Below, in pieces: positions 11,181 to 23,621 of a stretch of 64,000 nucleotides of DNA. The translations under genes and the position numbers were made by a program. How positions within the stretch are numbered: position 1 is the first letter of the stretch; every line of letters starts with the position of its first letter. Origin of the DNA: Ursus arctos (taxonomy: Eukaryota > Chordata > Mammalia > Carnivora > Ursidae); NCBI RefSeq assembly GCF_023065955.2, contig NW_026622874.1, positions 83,784,917 through 83,848,916 of the forward strand. Reading direction: 5' to 3'. The notes under the pieces are model-generated. The model had not been told where the DNA came from. It did no database searches and worked only from the letters and a program-made list of their open reading frames with translations.

Positions 11181-13324
11181 TTCCATCTTGGACAGCATTT
11201 GTCTCTGCTTTGGGTTCGCTTATCTCCACCAAACTGCTAATCTGGTATTTTTTGGAACAGCAGTGTAAAAACTGCTACAGAGCTGCTTAATGGCATTTGT
11301 GGGTCCCTCTTCCTGCTGTGGAAAAAAAAGTTAAAAATGATATGTGACTGCATTATGATAAGGGCAAATGTATTGATATAGTACGTTAAAGCATTTTCTT
11401 CAACCTAAAAGCCCATTTTTTCCTTGTGGTTTTGAAAGAAACTAAAATGCTTTCATGAGCCCCTAAAAAGATTGTGGCCCCCCCAGGACTGTGATTCGTT
11501 TGCCAGCTAAAGTGGGTTCCAGTTGCCAGCACCAGCACCCCAGCCCTGCATCCTCAACAACCTCCAGCCTTGTCTCCCCGAGAGCCAGCAGCATGCTGCA
11601 GCAGCACAAGCCTTGGGTTCTTGCACAAGAGAGCAATCCAGAGCTCCAAGCTCCAGACTACAGCGTCTTCTGCTGGAACCAAGCGCAGCCCTGAGTTAAG
11701 ACAGGAAGAAATTGCCTGAGGAAATTAAAAAGCAGTTTCGTTCAAACCCATAACAAAGGCCTTTCCTGAGTCTTGGAGCTCCTGATGTGGGAATGTCTCC
11801 TAATTTTAATCTCATTAGTGGTGTGGAGTGACACGCACACATACGCGTACATACATTAGACGTGGTTATATAATCCTACAGACAAAAGCACTTTCCTTTC
11901 CCTGAACCTGCGTTGCTATCTTCTTGCACCATATGGTGAGCGCCTTTATCATATGGTTCACAGGCAGCTCAAAGTCTTTGCTACCTGTTCCTTTAATCCT
12001 CTTCCAGGGAACCTTTTGACATTTGCTGTCTGATCTTGGATTCCTGCCTTCTCTTTGGTTCTCTCCCAGGGATGGCACCTTCCTCCCAGCCCCCAGTCTT
12101 TCATATGCAATTCTGATTGCAGCGTGTTTTTGCCAACTCATCTTCCTGGATCGTTGGGAGGCCCTTCCACCCTCCTGTTGTTTCCACGACTCCCCTCAGT
12201 GCAATGACTTGCTGTTCTTCCACAGCCCCAACCTTCACTCCTCCGAGTAGAGTCCATTCCAGAACAAGACATTATAAGGGTCCATTTCCCCGACAAAATT
12301 AATGATGTTGAGGGAAAGAAAATATCTGGAATTCAAGTTTTCTAAGCCTCTGCCCTGCTGCAAGCAGCTTGTCAAGCCACAGTGAGCAAAGGGGGTCTTT
12401 ATTAGAAAGACGTGGTGTGTTTCTTTGTATCTCATTGATACCCAAAGGCAGGAAGTACAGCCAGAACAAGGACGCTTCCAGGAAACCAACAACCAGGGCC
12501 TCCCTCTTGGGAGCACCCAGGCTGCCATCCCTGCTTCTTGCTACTGTCTCTCCCAATTCTCAATGTCTAGTTTCCAAATCTAGACTTACCTAGAATTTTA
12601 AGAGACGCTGATGGGCCCGGGAGAGAGAAGCTGATGGGCCAATGTGGCTCAGGGATCCCCATGATCCAGTTATAGCTGTGGCCATGGGGAGTGAGGTGCT
12701 TTTCCAGCCATCTGTCAGGAAGGGCAATAGAATCAGACTCTCCAAAAGAAGAGGTGGTATGAGCAGTTTCTCTAAGAGTAGGAAGGAAATCACTGGCCTG
12801 TCTGGTGTGCAGGCCAAGGTGGGAGTTTCTTCTAAGTCTGCGTATTCTTGAACACGTCGCCTTACGCTTTGGGAAAAATAATACAAAGTTAAATCGAGTC
12901 CTGCTACCGAAGGGCCAGCTAGAGCCTATTAACATGGAAGCTCTGTCTCGGGCGATAATTCATGGCCACTAGTCCAATTACTGTGCTGTCACGGTTCCTG
13001 CTGCCCTCCGCATATCCATCTAGACTGCATCTTTATGCGCTCATACAGAAATGCACAGTCCTGTTAAGATGAATCCCTGGTTTCTAACAGCATACCCCAT
13101 AATTTTTTCTACCACAAACATCATAGCAGAAGCCTGTAGGCTGTCATTACCCAACACCCATAGTAAAAATTTTGGATGCACAATTATGGGTAGTTAACAG
13201 GATTAAACATAGTTTGTCTCAGTGCCCCCTCCTGTCCAGTTCCACATTATGTCCTGACCTCCCCGAAAACCACTGCAGAGATTGATGATACAGTTTGAGC
13301 ATTGAGAACTTGTCTAGACGTTTT

Positions 13325-13490
13325 GTATGCCTTCCTCATCTTCCGAGCAGCGTACTGTTGTTAGCTCCATTTTACACATGAGGAAGTAGAGGCTGAGACA
13401 GGCGTGAGACTTGCAGATTCATGCAGCAGTGGATGCAGGCTCAAACCCAGGGAGTCTGGCTCCTGAGTACATAACCATTAGGCCACACAG
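13325..13490 (-). repeat. MIR SINE
   Basis: ctccattttacacatgagga, gaggctgagacaggcgtgag and gcaggctcaaacccagggag. Confidence 0.75.
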
Positions 13491-14429
13491 CCCACCTGCG
13501 CTCAAAGTGCTTGATTTCTGCCTCGGAGAAACCCAGTTGGCTGTTAGCCTGTAATACCACCAGCAAAGGGAGGCTTGTGCACCCAGGGCAGATCAGATTA
13601 TAGAGAAACAGGCTTCCTTTGTGCAACCTAATTGTTCAAATCAATGACGGACCCTTAAGGGTTTCGCTGCATTTTCTTTTGGTAAAAGGCATCAATTATT
13701 GGTTTGTTTTCCCGGGAACCATCTGAAAAAACAGTCAAATTAAATCTGCTTTTATTTTAACCATCTAGCCTTGTCAAATATAACATATGATTCAAAGACA
13801 ATTGACTGAACATACATGTCGTGAGCATTGCTTCTGTCTCTAAAGAACGCTACAATAACTAGAGTTGATACCTCTCAATTATCATTACCAATCCTATGAT
13901 CTCAATAATTAGAAGTGAGACAGCCTAGGGTTTGGAAATGTTTGCATTTCTTGTTACAACCCAATCAAACCATTAAAAATTTTTTTAATTAAATCCAACT
14001 AAACATCATTGAAAACACGGGAGCTAGGCATTTCATGGTTCAAAATCTCTTACTCCCCACTATCCCACCCCCCTCCCCAGCCTTGGCTGTGAGTCATTCC
14101 TCCCTCAGAGTAGTGACATTTGCTTAACAATAGCATGCCCCGAGCTGACTAGGTTAAAAGGACTTCCATTCTAAACTTCCTTTCACACTTCCTTCAGCTC
14201 TCCCTGCTTAGTGGGCAGTAGTTCAACTTGATTAAATCTGAGGTGTCACATGGCATCATTTTAAAAGGCTTAATCTTAGCACCTGTTACCCTGACCTCTG
14301 ATCTGAAATTTCAGCTAATCTCCCCCATTATCAACGTCCCCCACTAGAGCGGTACATTCATTACAGTTGATTAGCCTGGGCTGACACGTCATTATCAACC
14401 GAAGCCCACAGTTTACATTAGGATTCACC

Positions 14430-14660
14430 CTTGGTGTTGTACGTTCTGTGGGTTTGGACAAATGTATAATGACATGTATCCACCATTATAGTATCAGACA
14501 GAATAGTTTCCCTGCCCTAAAAATCCTGTGTTCCGCCTATTCATCCCTCCCGCCCCCCTACCCCCTAGCAACCACTGATCTTTTTACTGTCTCCATGGTT
14601 TTGCCTTTTCCAGAATGTCATATAGTTGGAATCATACATATGTAACCATATAAAGAGATT
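14430..14660 (-). repeat. Old L1 3' fragment
   Basis: ccccctagcaaccactgatc, ctgtctccatggttttgcct and atatagttggaatcatacat are antisense old-L1 phrases. Confidence 0.6.
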
Positions 14661-15889
14661 TTATTTTAAATACGGAAAGCCTTACATAATAAATCATGAA
14701 ATAACCAAGTTGTATCATCTGAGTTGATCTGCACGCTGAGTATCCCAGCTTTTATTTTTTTTTTTGTCTGGCCAGCTTAGAGATGGTACCCACCAAGTCC
14801 TACCCCGATCCACACTATTAACTCCCAATTAACATCTTTTCCCCACTGTATCACTTTTCAGTTTTTCCTGAAGTACTTCTTCAATTAGCAGTTCTCCCCA
14901 GTTGCCAGAAATCATTTCTAGACTGTTAATTTCCAGTTTGCTCCTGGAGGCAAAGGCATTTGCTTCCCCCAAATCACATGACTTCATATTTGATTAATCC
15001 GACCACCATTAAAAATAAAACCTAAACACACATATGTGCGGACATATGCGCTTAGGAAATTTGATCCAAAGTTTGAACGATAAGAATACGCTTTGGAGAG
15101 TCAAAATTGGAGCCTTCAAGATAACCTAGAGCATGTTAGGACATCTTCGCGTCTGGTGAAAGTTGAACATAGGGAAAGCCCCTAAAGGCACGCGATTCAT
15201 CGGTCACGGCGAGCACGGCGAGCACAGTGCCTTCAGTTCTTTCTATCCGAGAAGCTCTTCACATGCCTTATGCTCTCAGGTCATCATTGTGGCCCCATGG
15301 ATTGATGGACACTTGTCTGCATTTTAACCCCACATCCAACATGCTACAAGATTTCTGGGTTAATATGGATCTGCCCCCCATTCCAGGCCTCTGGTTACCA
15401 AGAGTTGAGTGGCTTGAGCCAACTCTTTATTATTCCTGGCCTGGTCCAAGGGACGGCTTTGGCGAACCTCCACACATTGGTTGAGTCTGTGATGGCCTAG
15501 GAACCAGGCATATTGCCCCTCCCCCATGTGGAATTGTAGAAGAAGACAGATGGTCTGCTGATTCCATAGGGAAGCCTTGTCCACCCTGAGCATGCAGCTC
15601 GCTGAGTGAGCGTCCTCTTAGCCTTTGGCAGAGGGCTTGTGCCAGCCCCACATCTAAGCACAGACAGTAGGACCTTGCTTTCATGCCCGACTTTACATCA
15701 TATTTCCTGGGAAATCTATTTTGCAGAAATTTGGGTCTATTGCTTCAGCTTTCTGCCTTTCTATTTGTCTCTTTTGGGGAAGGTTAGTGACAGCCTCCAT
15801 AGCCACCGAAGGCGCTGGAGCATCTCTTTCATGCTCCCCGAGTCGGCTGTTGCTTTCGCAGCGTGGCTTGCTGCAGGCTGGGCACCGAG

Positions 15890-16080
15890 TTTTCCCTGCG
15901 TTCCGTCATTGGCTCTCCCAACAGCCCTGTGGGGGAGGAGCTGTCATTATGCCCCTTTCATGGGTGAGGGCACTGAGACTCAGAGAGATGGAGTAATTTG
16001 CCCACAATCACACAGCAAGCACATGACAGTCAGGCTTTGAATTCATGATTACAGAGCCGAGCCTGTACCACTGTGATTTT
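15890..16080 (-). repeat. MIR SINE
   Basis: cccctttcatgggtgagggc, ctcagagagatggagtaatt and caatcacacagcaagcacat. Confidence 0.75.
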
Positions 16081-16384
16081 ACTGTTCTAATTAGATGCAG
16101 ACTTCCAGCTCGTCAGACTCTGTTGGTATCACAATCTCATGCTTCCCTTGAAGAGCTTGTCAGGATACCTGTCATGTTGTCAAGATGAGGATGCTGAAGC
16201 TCCCCTTCATTTTGTAACTCGGCTGCACCCAAATTTCTCTCAAAATCCTATGGCCAAGCGAGTGAACACCCTTGGAAGGGCAGACGGATGGCATTTGCCC
16301 AGGGTTCCAGCCCCTAATTCCACCACCATCCAGATGGCCTGCCAAGTCACCACTGCGTCCTCCCCAGGACAGACCAGGCCTGGC

Positions 16385-16490
16385 ACAAGAAGGCCCCCAA
16401 TATTTAGAAGATTCTGATTAATGGGTCTGGAGTGTGGCCCAGGCATCAGCTTCTAAAAGCTCACAGGGAATTCTAATGTGCGTCCTGGAG
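16385..16490 (+). repeat. MER5-like fragment
   Basis: gaagattctgattaatgggt, ctggagtgtggcccaggcat and cacagggaattctaatgtgc fit the interior and end of MER5-type elements. Confidence 0.65.
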
Positions 16491-16588
16491 AAACAAGAGC
16501 TTGGTGCAGGCACGCGAGGCAAACCCCAGCCAAGGATGGGAAGGAGTCAGGGGGCTTCGTATCTGCCTTAAAACTTAGAGCTGAGCTG

Positions 16589-16792
16589 GGGTGCCTGGGT
16601 GGCACAGCGGTTAAGCATCTGCCTTTGGCTCAGGACGTGATCCCGGCGTTATGGGATCGAGCCCCACATCAGGCTCCTCCGCTATGAGCCTGCTTCTTCC
16701 TCTCCCACTCCCCCTGCTTGTGTTCCCTCTCTCACTGGCTGTCTCTATCTCTGTCGAATAAATAAATAAAATCTTTAAAAAAAAAAAAAAAC
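16589..16792 (+). repeat. Young CAN-SINE, 'cacagcggttaag' type
   Basis: Full length, from gggtgcctgggtggcacagc to a T4-A15 tail. A perfect 19-bp duplication (aaaacttagagctgagctg) lies at 16570-16588 and 16793-16811. Same subfamily as the copy at 9119-9318. Confidence 0.96.
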
Positions 16793-17479
16793 AAAACTTA
16801 GAGCTGAGCTGATCGAAAGTACCCTCTGCTGGCCTCTGAGGGGCTCGGTGAAACCCACAGGGGACAGCCCGGACAGCAGGGGTGACCCTCGAAAAGATGG
16901 AACCCTAAAATAAAGGAGGAGGCACACCTTACAGCAGACAAGCTCCCAACGCCTACCCCCAGCCTGGTGCACAAGACTACTCCCTCGTGGTGTGGGCGTG
17001 GGGGGGTGTCTGGGGGTCTGCAGTGGGCGGACAGTGTCCACACCGGCCTTTAACTTGTTTCTGCCTCCCTGTCCCGTGCTGACCTCAGCTCAAGCACCTT
17101 ACCCATCCTCTTCTCCCAGATTGGAGTTTGGGGGCCCTATGAGCCCCAAGTTTCTCTCTTTCTCTTTTCAGTGTACCATTTGAGTTCAAATTAGAATCTT
17201 TTCCCAATCCCAGCATGGTAGCTGAGCTTGCATGTTCTGACAATGCTAGATGCTTGGTCTTTCCTCCTCCTCCTCCTCCTTTCCCGCCCCTGTGGTAGGG
17301 ATGTTGTTAGGAACGTCATCCACTATAGCACTACATGTTCAAGATCCATGCAAGACATTTCTTTTAGACCTAAGTTCTAGGGAAAGCTTATTTTTCTCTT
17401 CAAAAAGTGATTTTTCCTTAAAGGAAATATGAACTTTTGTTATGTTTCATGTGTTTCTGGTTGCTTTGGCCTCCAGGAA

Positions 17480-17545
17480 GCTGAGGGAGGGAGGGAGAAA
17501 GAGAGGGAGAGAGAGAGAAAGAGAGAGAGGAAGGAAGAGAGAAAA
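17480..17545. repeat. (GA)n/(GGGA)n purine tract
   Basis: Imperfect GGGA and GA repeats, then a short ACACAC run. Confidence 0.8.
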
Positions 17546-17579
17546 TACACACACATACTTACTCTATGGGGTATGATCA

Positions 17580-17650
17580 TTTTTAATCACCTTTATTGAA
17601 GTATAATTTACATGCCATAAAATCCAAATGTTTATATTATGTAATCTTGA
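17580..17650 (-). repeat. Short old L1 3' fragment
   Basis: caccttt attgaagtataatttacatgcc followed by ataaaatcca is the antisense L1 3' UTR start. Confidence 0.5.
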
Positions 17651-17789
17651 ATGCTACCTCAAGTTCTTTGTGAAATGTGGGTTGGAAATAGCCATATACA
17701 AATTAAACAATGCTGAGACCGAAGTCACTGGAGATCTCTAGTGGCCCAGATCTAGGGTTTCTTTTTTTTAAGCTACTTCCCCCCACTTG

Positions 17790-18400
17790 GACTTTTTCAT
17801 TCATTTATCCAGCAAATATTCCTTGAGAGTCTACTAGGTGCTAGATGTTAGGGATACACCAGTGAACAACTCAAACAAAAGACCTGCTCTCCTAGAACTT
17901 ACGTCTAGGGAGGGAGGAAAATAAAGAGATTGCTATGCCGTCAGGTATGGTGAGTGCTATGAAGGAAAACCAAGTAGAAGAAAGGGAGGGGGAATGACAA
18001 TCGGGGCTGTAACTTTCAAGAAGGTGGTCAGGGAGGACCTCTGCAAGGAGATAGGGGAGCAAACTTGGGCATATCCGGGGGAAGAGTCCTAAGTGCAGTG
18101 GGAAGAGAGGAAGATCCTAGGAGGGTGGAGCGAACAGGGACCCACTTGAGTTTTAAAGCTTTGTTGAGGTACATGGAACAGAGTGCACGTGTTGGTGGGG
18201 AACAAGTAGCGGGGAGGCAAAGAATAATGAAGAGACAATTCAGGAGACTAGACTCAGGATTGTGGTGGCTTAGATCAGCAAGGAGGTTGGATAGGGCATG
18301 CATTTTGAATGAAGAGCTGACAGAACTTGCTGATGTATTGAACGAGGGACGTAACTGAGAGGAGTTAAGAGAGACTCAATTTGGCTTTGGACTTTTGGCA
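17790..18400 (-). repeat. Long L2 LINE fragment
   Basis: Antisense L2 from gcaaatattccttgagagtc through gaacaactcaaacaaaagac, gtcagggaggacctctgcaa and gaacttgctgatgtattgaa. A foreign piece with gctttgttgaggtacatgga (about 18145-18240) interrupts it. Confidence 0.75.
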
Positions 18401-18604
18401 GGTGTCCGTAGAAGCTGGGGGAACAGGGAGCAGGGTCTTTGGTCCCTAACTATGCCTACCTTCGCACATTGGTAAGTGCGCGGACCACAGTCCCTGCAGG
18501 GCAAATCTCCTTAGCCCGTTGAGAACTGGACATTGGTGCTGGTGGGCAAGGATCATAAGCAGGCCCCCCATCCCGATCATTGTCTGAAAAGGTGAAACTG
18601 ATGA

Positions 18605-19040
18605 TAACTACTATAGTGGATAGAATTGTCTTCCCCCAAAATATATGTCTAAGTACTAATACAATCTGTATGAATGTGACCGTATTTGGACAGAGGGTCT
18701 TGGCAGGTGTAATCAAGTTCAGTTACGGTAGACCCTAATCCAGTGGCCAGTGTCCTTAAAAGAAAAGCCAATCTGGACACAGACTCAGGGGCCTGGGAAG
18801 GAATGCCACATGAAAACAGGCAGAGAGGATTATTGGCAACCTCTAGAAGCTAGGAGAGAGAGGCATGGAGCAGATTCTCCATGAGAATCTAGACAGAGGC
18901 CTCTAGAAGGAAGTGTGCTCGCCAACACCTTGATGTTGGACTTTTGGCCTCCAGAACTATGAGAGAATAAAATCCTGTGGTGCTAAGCCTCCCAGTTTCT
19001 GGTTCTTTGTTATGGCAGCCCCAAGAAACTAGGACAACTG
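18605..19040 (+). repeat. MLT1-like LTR (ERVL-MaLR relic)
   Basis: Near full length: ggatagaattgtcttccccc, gtgaccgtatttggacagag, ccctaatccagtggccagtg, gccacatgaaaacaggcaga, ggcctccagaactatgagag and an AATAAA at 18966, ending atggcagccccaagaaacta. It is a solitary LTR with no retroviral coding sequence nearby. Confidence 0.8.
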
Positions 19041-19290
19041 CTAGGTATTAAGCTCTCATCCTTTGCCCTGCGGGGTGCTGAGTGAAGGTGTGCACATTGC
19101 TCACTTTATCCCACCAAGATCCCGCACTACCACCAAAAGCGAATTATCGTTGTTCCTATGTCCAGAGGAAGAAGAGTTAAGTGATTTTCCCAGGGTCGTG
19201 CGTCTAGTGTGTGGTGGCACTGGGACAGCTCCTGGGTCCTCTGACTCTAAACCCCATGCCCTAACCAGTATGCGACACCTTCCTGTGGCC
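19035..19290 (-). repeat. MIR SINE
   Basis: gaagagttaagtgattttcc cagggtc, then ggtcctctgactctaaaccc. It directly follows the MLT1-like LTR. Confidence 0.65.
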
Positions 19291-20135
19291 AGAGGCCAGG
19301 ACTCCGGGCACGTTCTGCCATTTGGATTCACCAATAAAGTTCAGCGCACAACAAACTTTGCAGCCAGGATCCCTGGGCTACTTTCCCACATTTTCTCTGC
19401 TGCCACCGGAACGTTGTTATTTATCACATCTCTCCCAGAAGATTCTTGGGTAACAGATGTGGCTTGGAGTTTGATAAGAGCGTCACTTCAACACATCCTT
19501 TCAATCTGTTTGGAATCCTCACCCTGGAGATGGAGGGACAGCTGAACAAACAGCCCACGCCCTCTATGATGGTATTAACTGAAGTGGAAACTCCAGAAAC
19601 TTCATGGGACAATTAATGAAAAGCAATAGCTCGCTGGCACTTAAAGGGACATTTTAGAACGTGGCCATCACTGTGGCCACGGCAATGGCTGTCTCTCTGC
19701 CATTTTCTTCTCCCGTGCCAGTTCGTTGGGGCACAGGGAGAGGAAGATCTCTCCAAGCCGCTTCATGCTTGAAAGCAGGGCCATACCCTTCCTGCTTGTG
19801 GCCTCATCACCCATGCCTAGCACCGTGCCTGGCACAGAAGCCCCGAAAGAACTTGTGGATGGATGAGCTGGAGTCACGGCTGTGGCTCCAACTCACACCA
19901 AGCCCCTCTCGCCAAGTAAATGAATGGTTTGTTCGTGGTTGTATAAGAAATGGAAAAAGGAAATGACCCTTCCGTCTGTGGCCATGGAGTAGCCTGTAAG
20001 GTCCCAAGCCTCAGCAGGTGGGGTGGGTAGGAAAGCGAGGAGCAGGGCTGGGATCTGGAGCTGAATTTGAAACACTCTGGCAATAATAGTTTAATAAATA
20101 ATTTAAAGAAGTAATTTAAATAATTTCCCATAGCC

Positions 20136-20298
20136 GGGGCCCCTGGGTGGCTCAGTCAGTTAAGTGTCTGACTCTTGATTTTGGCTCAGGTCATGATCAC
20201 AAGGTCATGAGATCGAGCCCCGCGTTGGGCTCCACACTCAATGTGGAGCCTGCTTAAGATTCTCTCTCTCTCTCTCTCTCTTTCAAAACAAAAAAATT
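20136..20298 (+). repeat. CAN-SINE (tRNA-Lys) with TC tract
   Basis: It starts ggggcccctgggtggctcag, has the body cttaagattctctc, a (TC)n tract at about 20258-20282 and a short A-rich tail. Confidence 0.92.
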
Positions 20299-20339
20299 TA
20301 CTGTAGCAGAGCACTGGGTATTTGAGGTCCAGAGAATCA

Positions 20340-20560
20340 GATAGAATATGGTTAAGAGCATAGATTCTGGAGATGGGTGACACCAGAAGTTTCACTTCCT
20401 GGTAGAGGGACTTTGGACAAGTCACCATGCTTCCTAAGTCCTGGCTTCCTTGTCTGCAAAGTGGGGATAGTAAAGGTTCCCACTCCACCTTTGTGTGGGG
20501 ATTAAATGAGATCCTGCGCAGCGTGAGCAAGCAGTGGGAGTGGTTATCATTACCAACTGC
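20340..20560 (+). repeat. MIR SINE
   Basis: tagattctggagatgggtga, gactttggacaagtcaccat and gtggggattaaatgagatcc. Confidence 0.7.
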
Positions 20561-20889
20561 ATAAGACCCACCCCCTTCCCAGGATGACCCTCCCTCCAAT
20601 ATCACTTTTGTTCATCATTGCCTCTGAACACCACCTCTTGCCTGTCCAGTCTCCGGCTTGGTGCCAGCGCCGCTCTCTTTGCTGGAGCTCTCCTGTTCTG
20701 CTAGAGATAGTTGTTTGCTCTGTCTCAGGCAGTTGGGAATTGGAATCCAGAATCTGAGTTCTAGAGCTTGCATGCTCACTTCCTACAGTAATTCTAGACC
20801 AAGGTTTGTGGATTCAGATGGTTTAATCCTAAGGGAGCACTGTTCTCCTCCCTCTGCCTGCAATATGCCGCCTAGAATACGCCTCTAGT

Positions 20890-21150
20890 TCTGTTCATCA
20901 TTCAGGTCTGCGCTTAGCTCTCACTTCCCCGGAGCATCTTTCGCTGACCCACAAGACAGGTTAGGTCTCCACTCAAATACTCACGGAGCCCCGTGCACTT
21001 CTCTTGCTGGAGTTGAATCATAACTGAATTTGGTAACTACTCGTGCAGGAGGACGAGCTTCATGAGCTTGTCACTCCACATCCTCAGTGCCCATCTCAGT
21101 GCCTGGCACATCCTAGACATGTAATGTTTACTGAATGAATGGATGAATTG
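20890..21150 (+). repeat. L2 LINE fragment, sense
   Basis: gttcatcattcaggtctgcg through gacgagcttcatgagcttgt, cagtgcctggcacatcctag and tttactgaatgaatggatga. Confidence 0.7.
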
Positions 21151-21369
21151 GCCCGCCTTCCAAATCCTGGATAGGACTGGAAAAGATGACACATTTGGAA
21201 GGCAGAATGAATTCCATCTCTCTTGCTTCTCTTAATTGAAGCCTTAAAAAAAAATTTGATTGAAAAGAGTGTGCACAACCACACCCAAGGATTAAACAAG
21301 CCAAGGTAACAGGGGCCACACTGGCAGCCCTGGGTTATGTTCATGGACATATGAACTTAGACGAACCTG

Positions 21370-22020
21370 TTCAGTCATCTATTGCTGCATGAAATATGAT
21401 CCCAAAACTCAAAGTTGACAACATATATTATCTCTTGTGGTTTCTGTGGGCCTGGGATTGGGAATTGGGAATGCTCGCTGGTGGATCGTGGTTCAGGCTC
21501 TCTCCTGCAGGGGGCGGAGCTGGGACAGCTGAGACTGGAGCACGGGGGGGGGGGGGGGGGGGGGGGTGTTGGAATGTAATCCCAGGACTTCTTCAAGTGG
21601 TCTCATTCCTTGGATTCCCAAGCATGGTGGAGCCAAGGCTCCAAAGGCAGATGTCCCAAGAGAAACGGAGAAGCAACGACCTCAGAAATCACAGGGGACC
21701 ACTTTCACTATATCCTGTTCATTGAGGCAGTCGCAGAGATCTGCCCAGGTTCAAGGGGAGAGGGCATAGACTGCCTCTTGCCTGAGAAGTATCAAATCTT
21801 TCTAAGCACTGCAGAATATCACTTCCTTCATGGCATGAGGAAAGCAGCTCTCAAAAAGGCATCCAAGAGGGGCCAGAGAAGTTCCTATTGGAAAGAAGAG
21901 CTTGATGAGAATATCATGGAACAAAGAGAAGTTTCCTTCTTACCCCCGTTAATGACTGCTGAGAAGGTGTTCGGAAAATCAAGACAGAAGGAGTCTGTTT
22001 GACCTGTGGATACTGCCTAA
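21370..22020 (+). repeat. Ancient repeat with 'tctattgctgcatga' head
   Basis: It shares the pattern tctattgctg, ctgtgggcctgggattggga and a 3' half ending near aaagcagctctcaaaaaggc. It is probably the same broad class as 39635-40165. I cannot name the family with confidence. A 23-G run is embedded at 21544-21566. Confidence 0.4.
21544..21566. repeat. Poly-G run, 23 nt
   Basis: An uninterrupted run of 23 G inside an ancient repeat. Confidence 0.9.
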
Positions 22021-22369
22021 ACACCGTATTCAATGAATCGATTTTGATAGTACCTCAGTGTTCTACAGGTCAACAAATTTGGTGATTAGAGTCACAGGGA
22101 GGAGAGACGCTTGTGAAAATGCAGACTACCAGGTCACAGCGCGGAGCTTCTAGTGCTTGGGATCTGTATCATAAACAAGTACCCCTAGGGGATCTGAGAG
22201 AAGTACCATCCTTTAGGAGAGTGGAACCTGCCTTGTTTTTGGTTGCATACCAACCTGCTGCTGCTATTTGGCTACCTGACATTTTAATTTTTATTAAGAA
22301 TTTGAGCCACTCAAACAAATTTTGTCTTACAAGATCCCTAAGTAACAGAAATCTGTTCCAACTAATATC

Positions 22370-22720
22370 AATAAAAATGATCACTTTATTGGAGGGAGAT
22401 GGAGTTTTTCAGTGGGAAACAGCCATGCCTCATGAGAAACTGGAACCCAGGCCCTGGAAAGCAACGCCTCTGCTCATTTCCCCCAATATCAGTTTCTTCT
22501 TTGCCTGCATGTGGTAGAAAAGTACCACTCTAGGCAGATATGTGTGTTTCTCTCTTCAGGGGCGCAGGGCTGATTTGGCCCAGTATCCAACTGCAAATTC
22601 TTTGGAGAGAGAATCTGATTGGCTCAGCTTAGGTCAGGAGCTACCTCTGATCCAATCCGCTGTGGCCAGGTGGGCCCACTGCCCAATCAGAAGGTTCTTA
22701 TAATAAAGAGTTGGAAGAAT
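22370..22720. repeat. Ancient repeat, related to 34215-34640
   Basis: It begins atcactttattggagggaga and contains gagaatctgattggctcagc ttaggtcag (22609-22637), almost the same as 34517-34545. Confidence 0.45.
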
Positions 22721-22846
22721 TTAAAGGCATGCTAGGATTGGCTTCCAAATTAAACTGCTGCCACTGTGATTATGTAGGAACTTCTGTTTTTCCTGAACTT
22801 CCTTAAAACACGTGTTCTAGCAAACAACTGGTACCCAGCCCATCGC

Positions 22847-22872
22847 CATTCATTCATTCATTCATTCATTCC
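22847..22872. repeat. (CATT)n microsatellite
   Basis: About six CATT units at the start of the 22855-23410 L1 fragment. Confidence 0.85.
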
Positions 22873-23410
22873 TATTGAGGTATAGGTGGCACACAATATT
22901 CTGTTAGTTTCAGGTGTATAACAAGTGTTTTGACAACTGTATACACTATGCTCTGCTCACCACAGTGTTACCATCCATCACCACACAACGTTATTACAAT
23001 ATTGTTGACTGTATTCCCTATGTTGCACTTTTCAACCCTATGACATACTTATTTTGTGGCTGGAAGCTTGTATTTCTTAATCCCCTTCATCTGTTTTGTC
23101 TATTCCTGTACCCCCTACCCTCTGGCAACCATCAATTTGTTCTCTGTATTTATGGGTCTATTTCTGCTTTGTCTGTTTGTTTTGTTTTTTAGATTCCTCA
23201 TGTAAGTGGAATCATATGGTATTTGTCTTTCTTTGTCTGAAGTATTTCACTTAGCACAATACTCTCTAGGTCCATCCATGTTGTCACCCATGGCAAGATC
23301 TCATTCTTTTTCTGTGGTTACATGATATTCCACTGTAACACACACACACACCATTTTCTTTATCCATTCCTCCATTCACCTGTCAGTGGACATTTAACCA
23401 TCACCCAATT
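22855..23410 (-). repeat. Old L1 3' end, antisense
   Basis: Antisense L1 UTR/ORF2 end: attgaggtataggtggcaca, ccctaccctctggcaaccat, gtggaatcatatggtatttg and tttatccattcctccattca. Confidence 0.8.
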
Positions 23411-23416
23411 TTATTT

Positions 23417-23618
23417 AAAAAAAAAATTTTTTATTTTTTTTTTTTTTTTTGAGAGAGAGAGCAAGTGAGTGGGGAGGGGCAGAGGGAGAAAGAATCTTAA
23501 GCAGGTTCCATGCCCAGCATGGAGCCTGTGTGGGGCTCAGTCTCACAACCCAGAGATCATGACCTGAGCCAAAATCCAGAGGTGGACACTCAACCAACTG
23601 AGCCACCCAGGCGCCCCC
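23417..23618 (-). repeat. CAN-SINE (tRNA-Lys)
   Basis: A T/A-rich antisense tail, GA tract, then ctgagccacccaggcgcccc at the head. It sits between an old L1 3' end (22855-23410) and a DNA-transposon-like fragment (23622-23800). Confidence 0.92.
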
Positions 23619-23621
23619 TAC

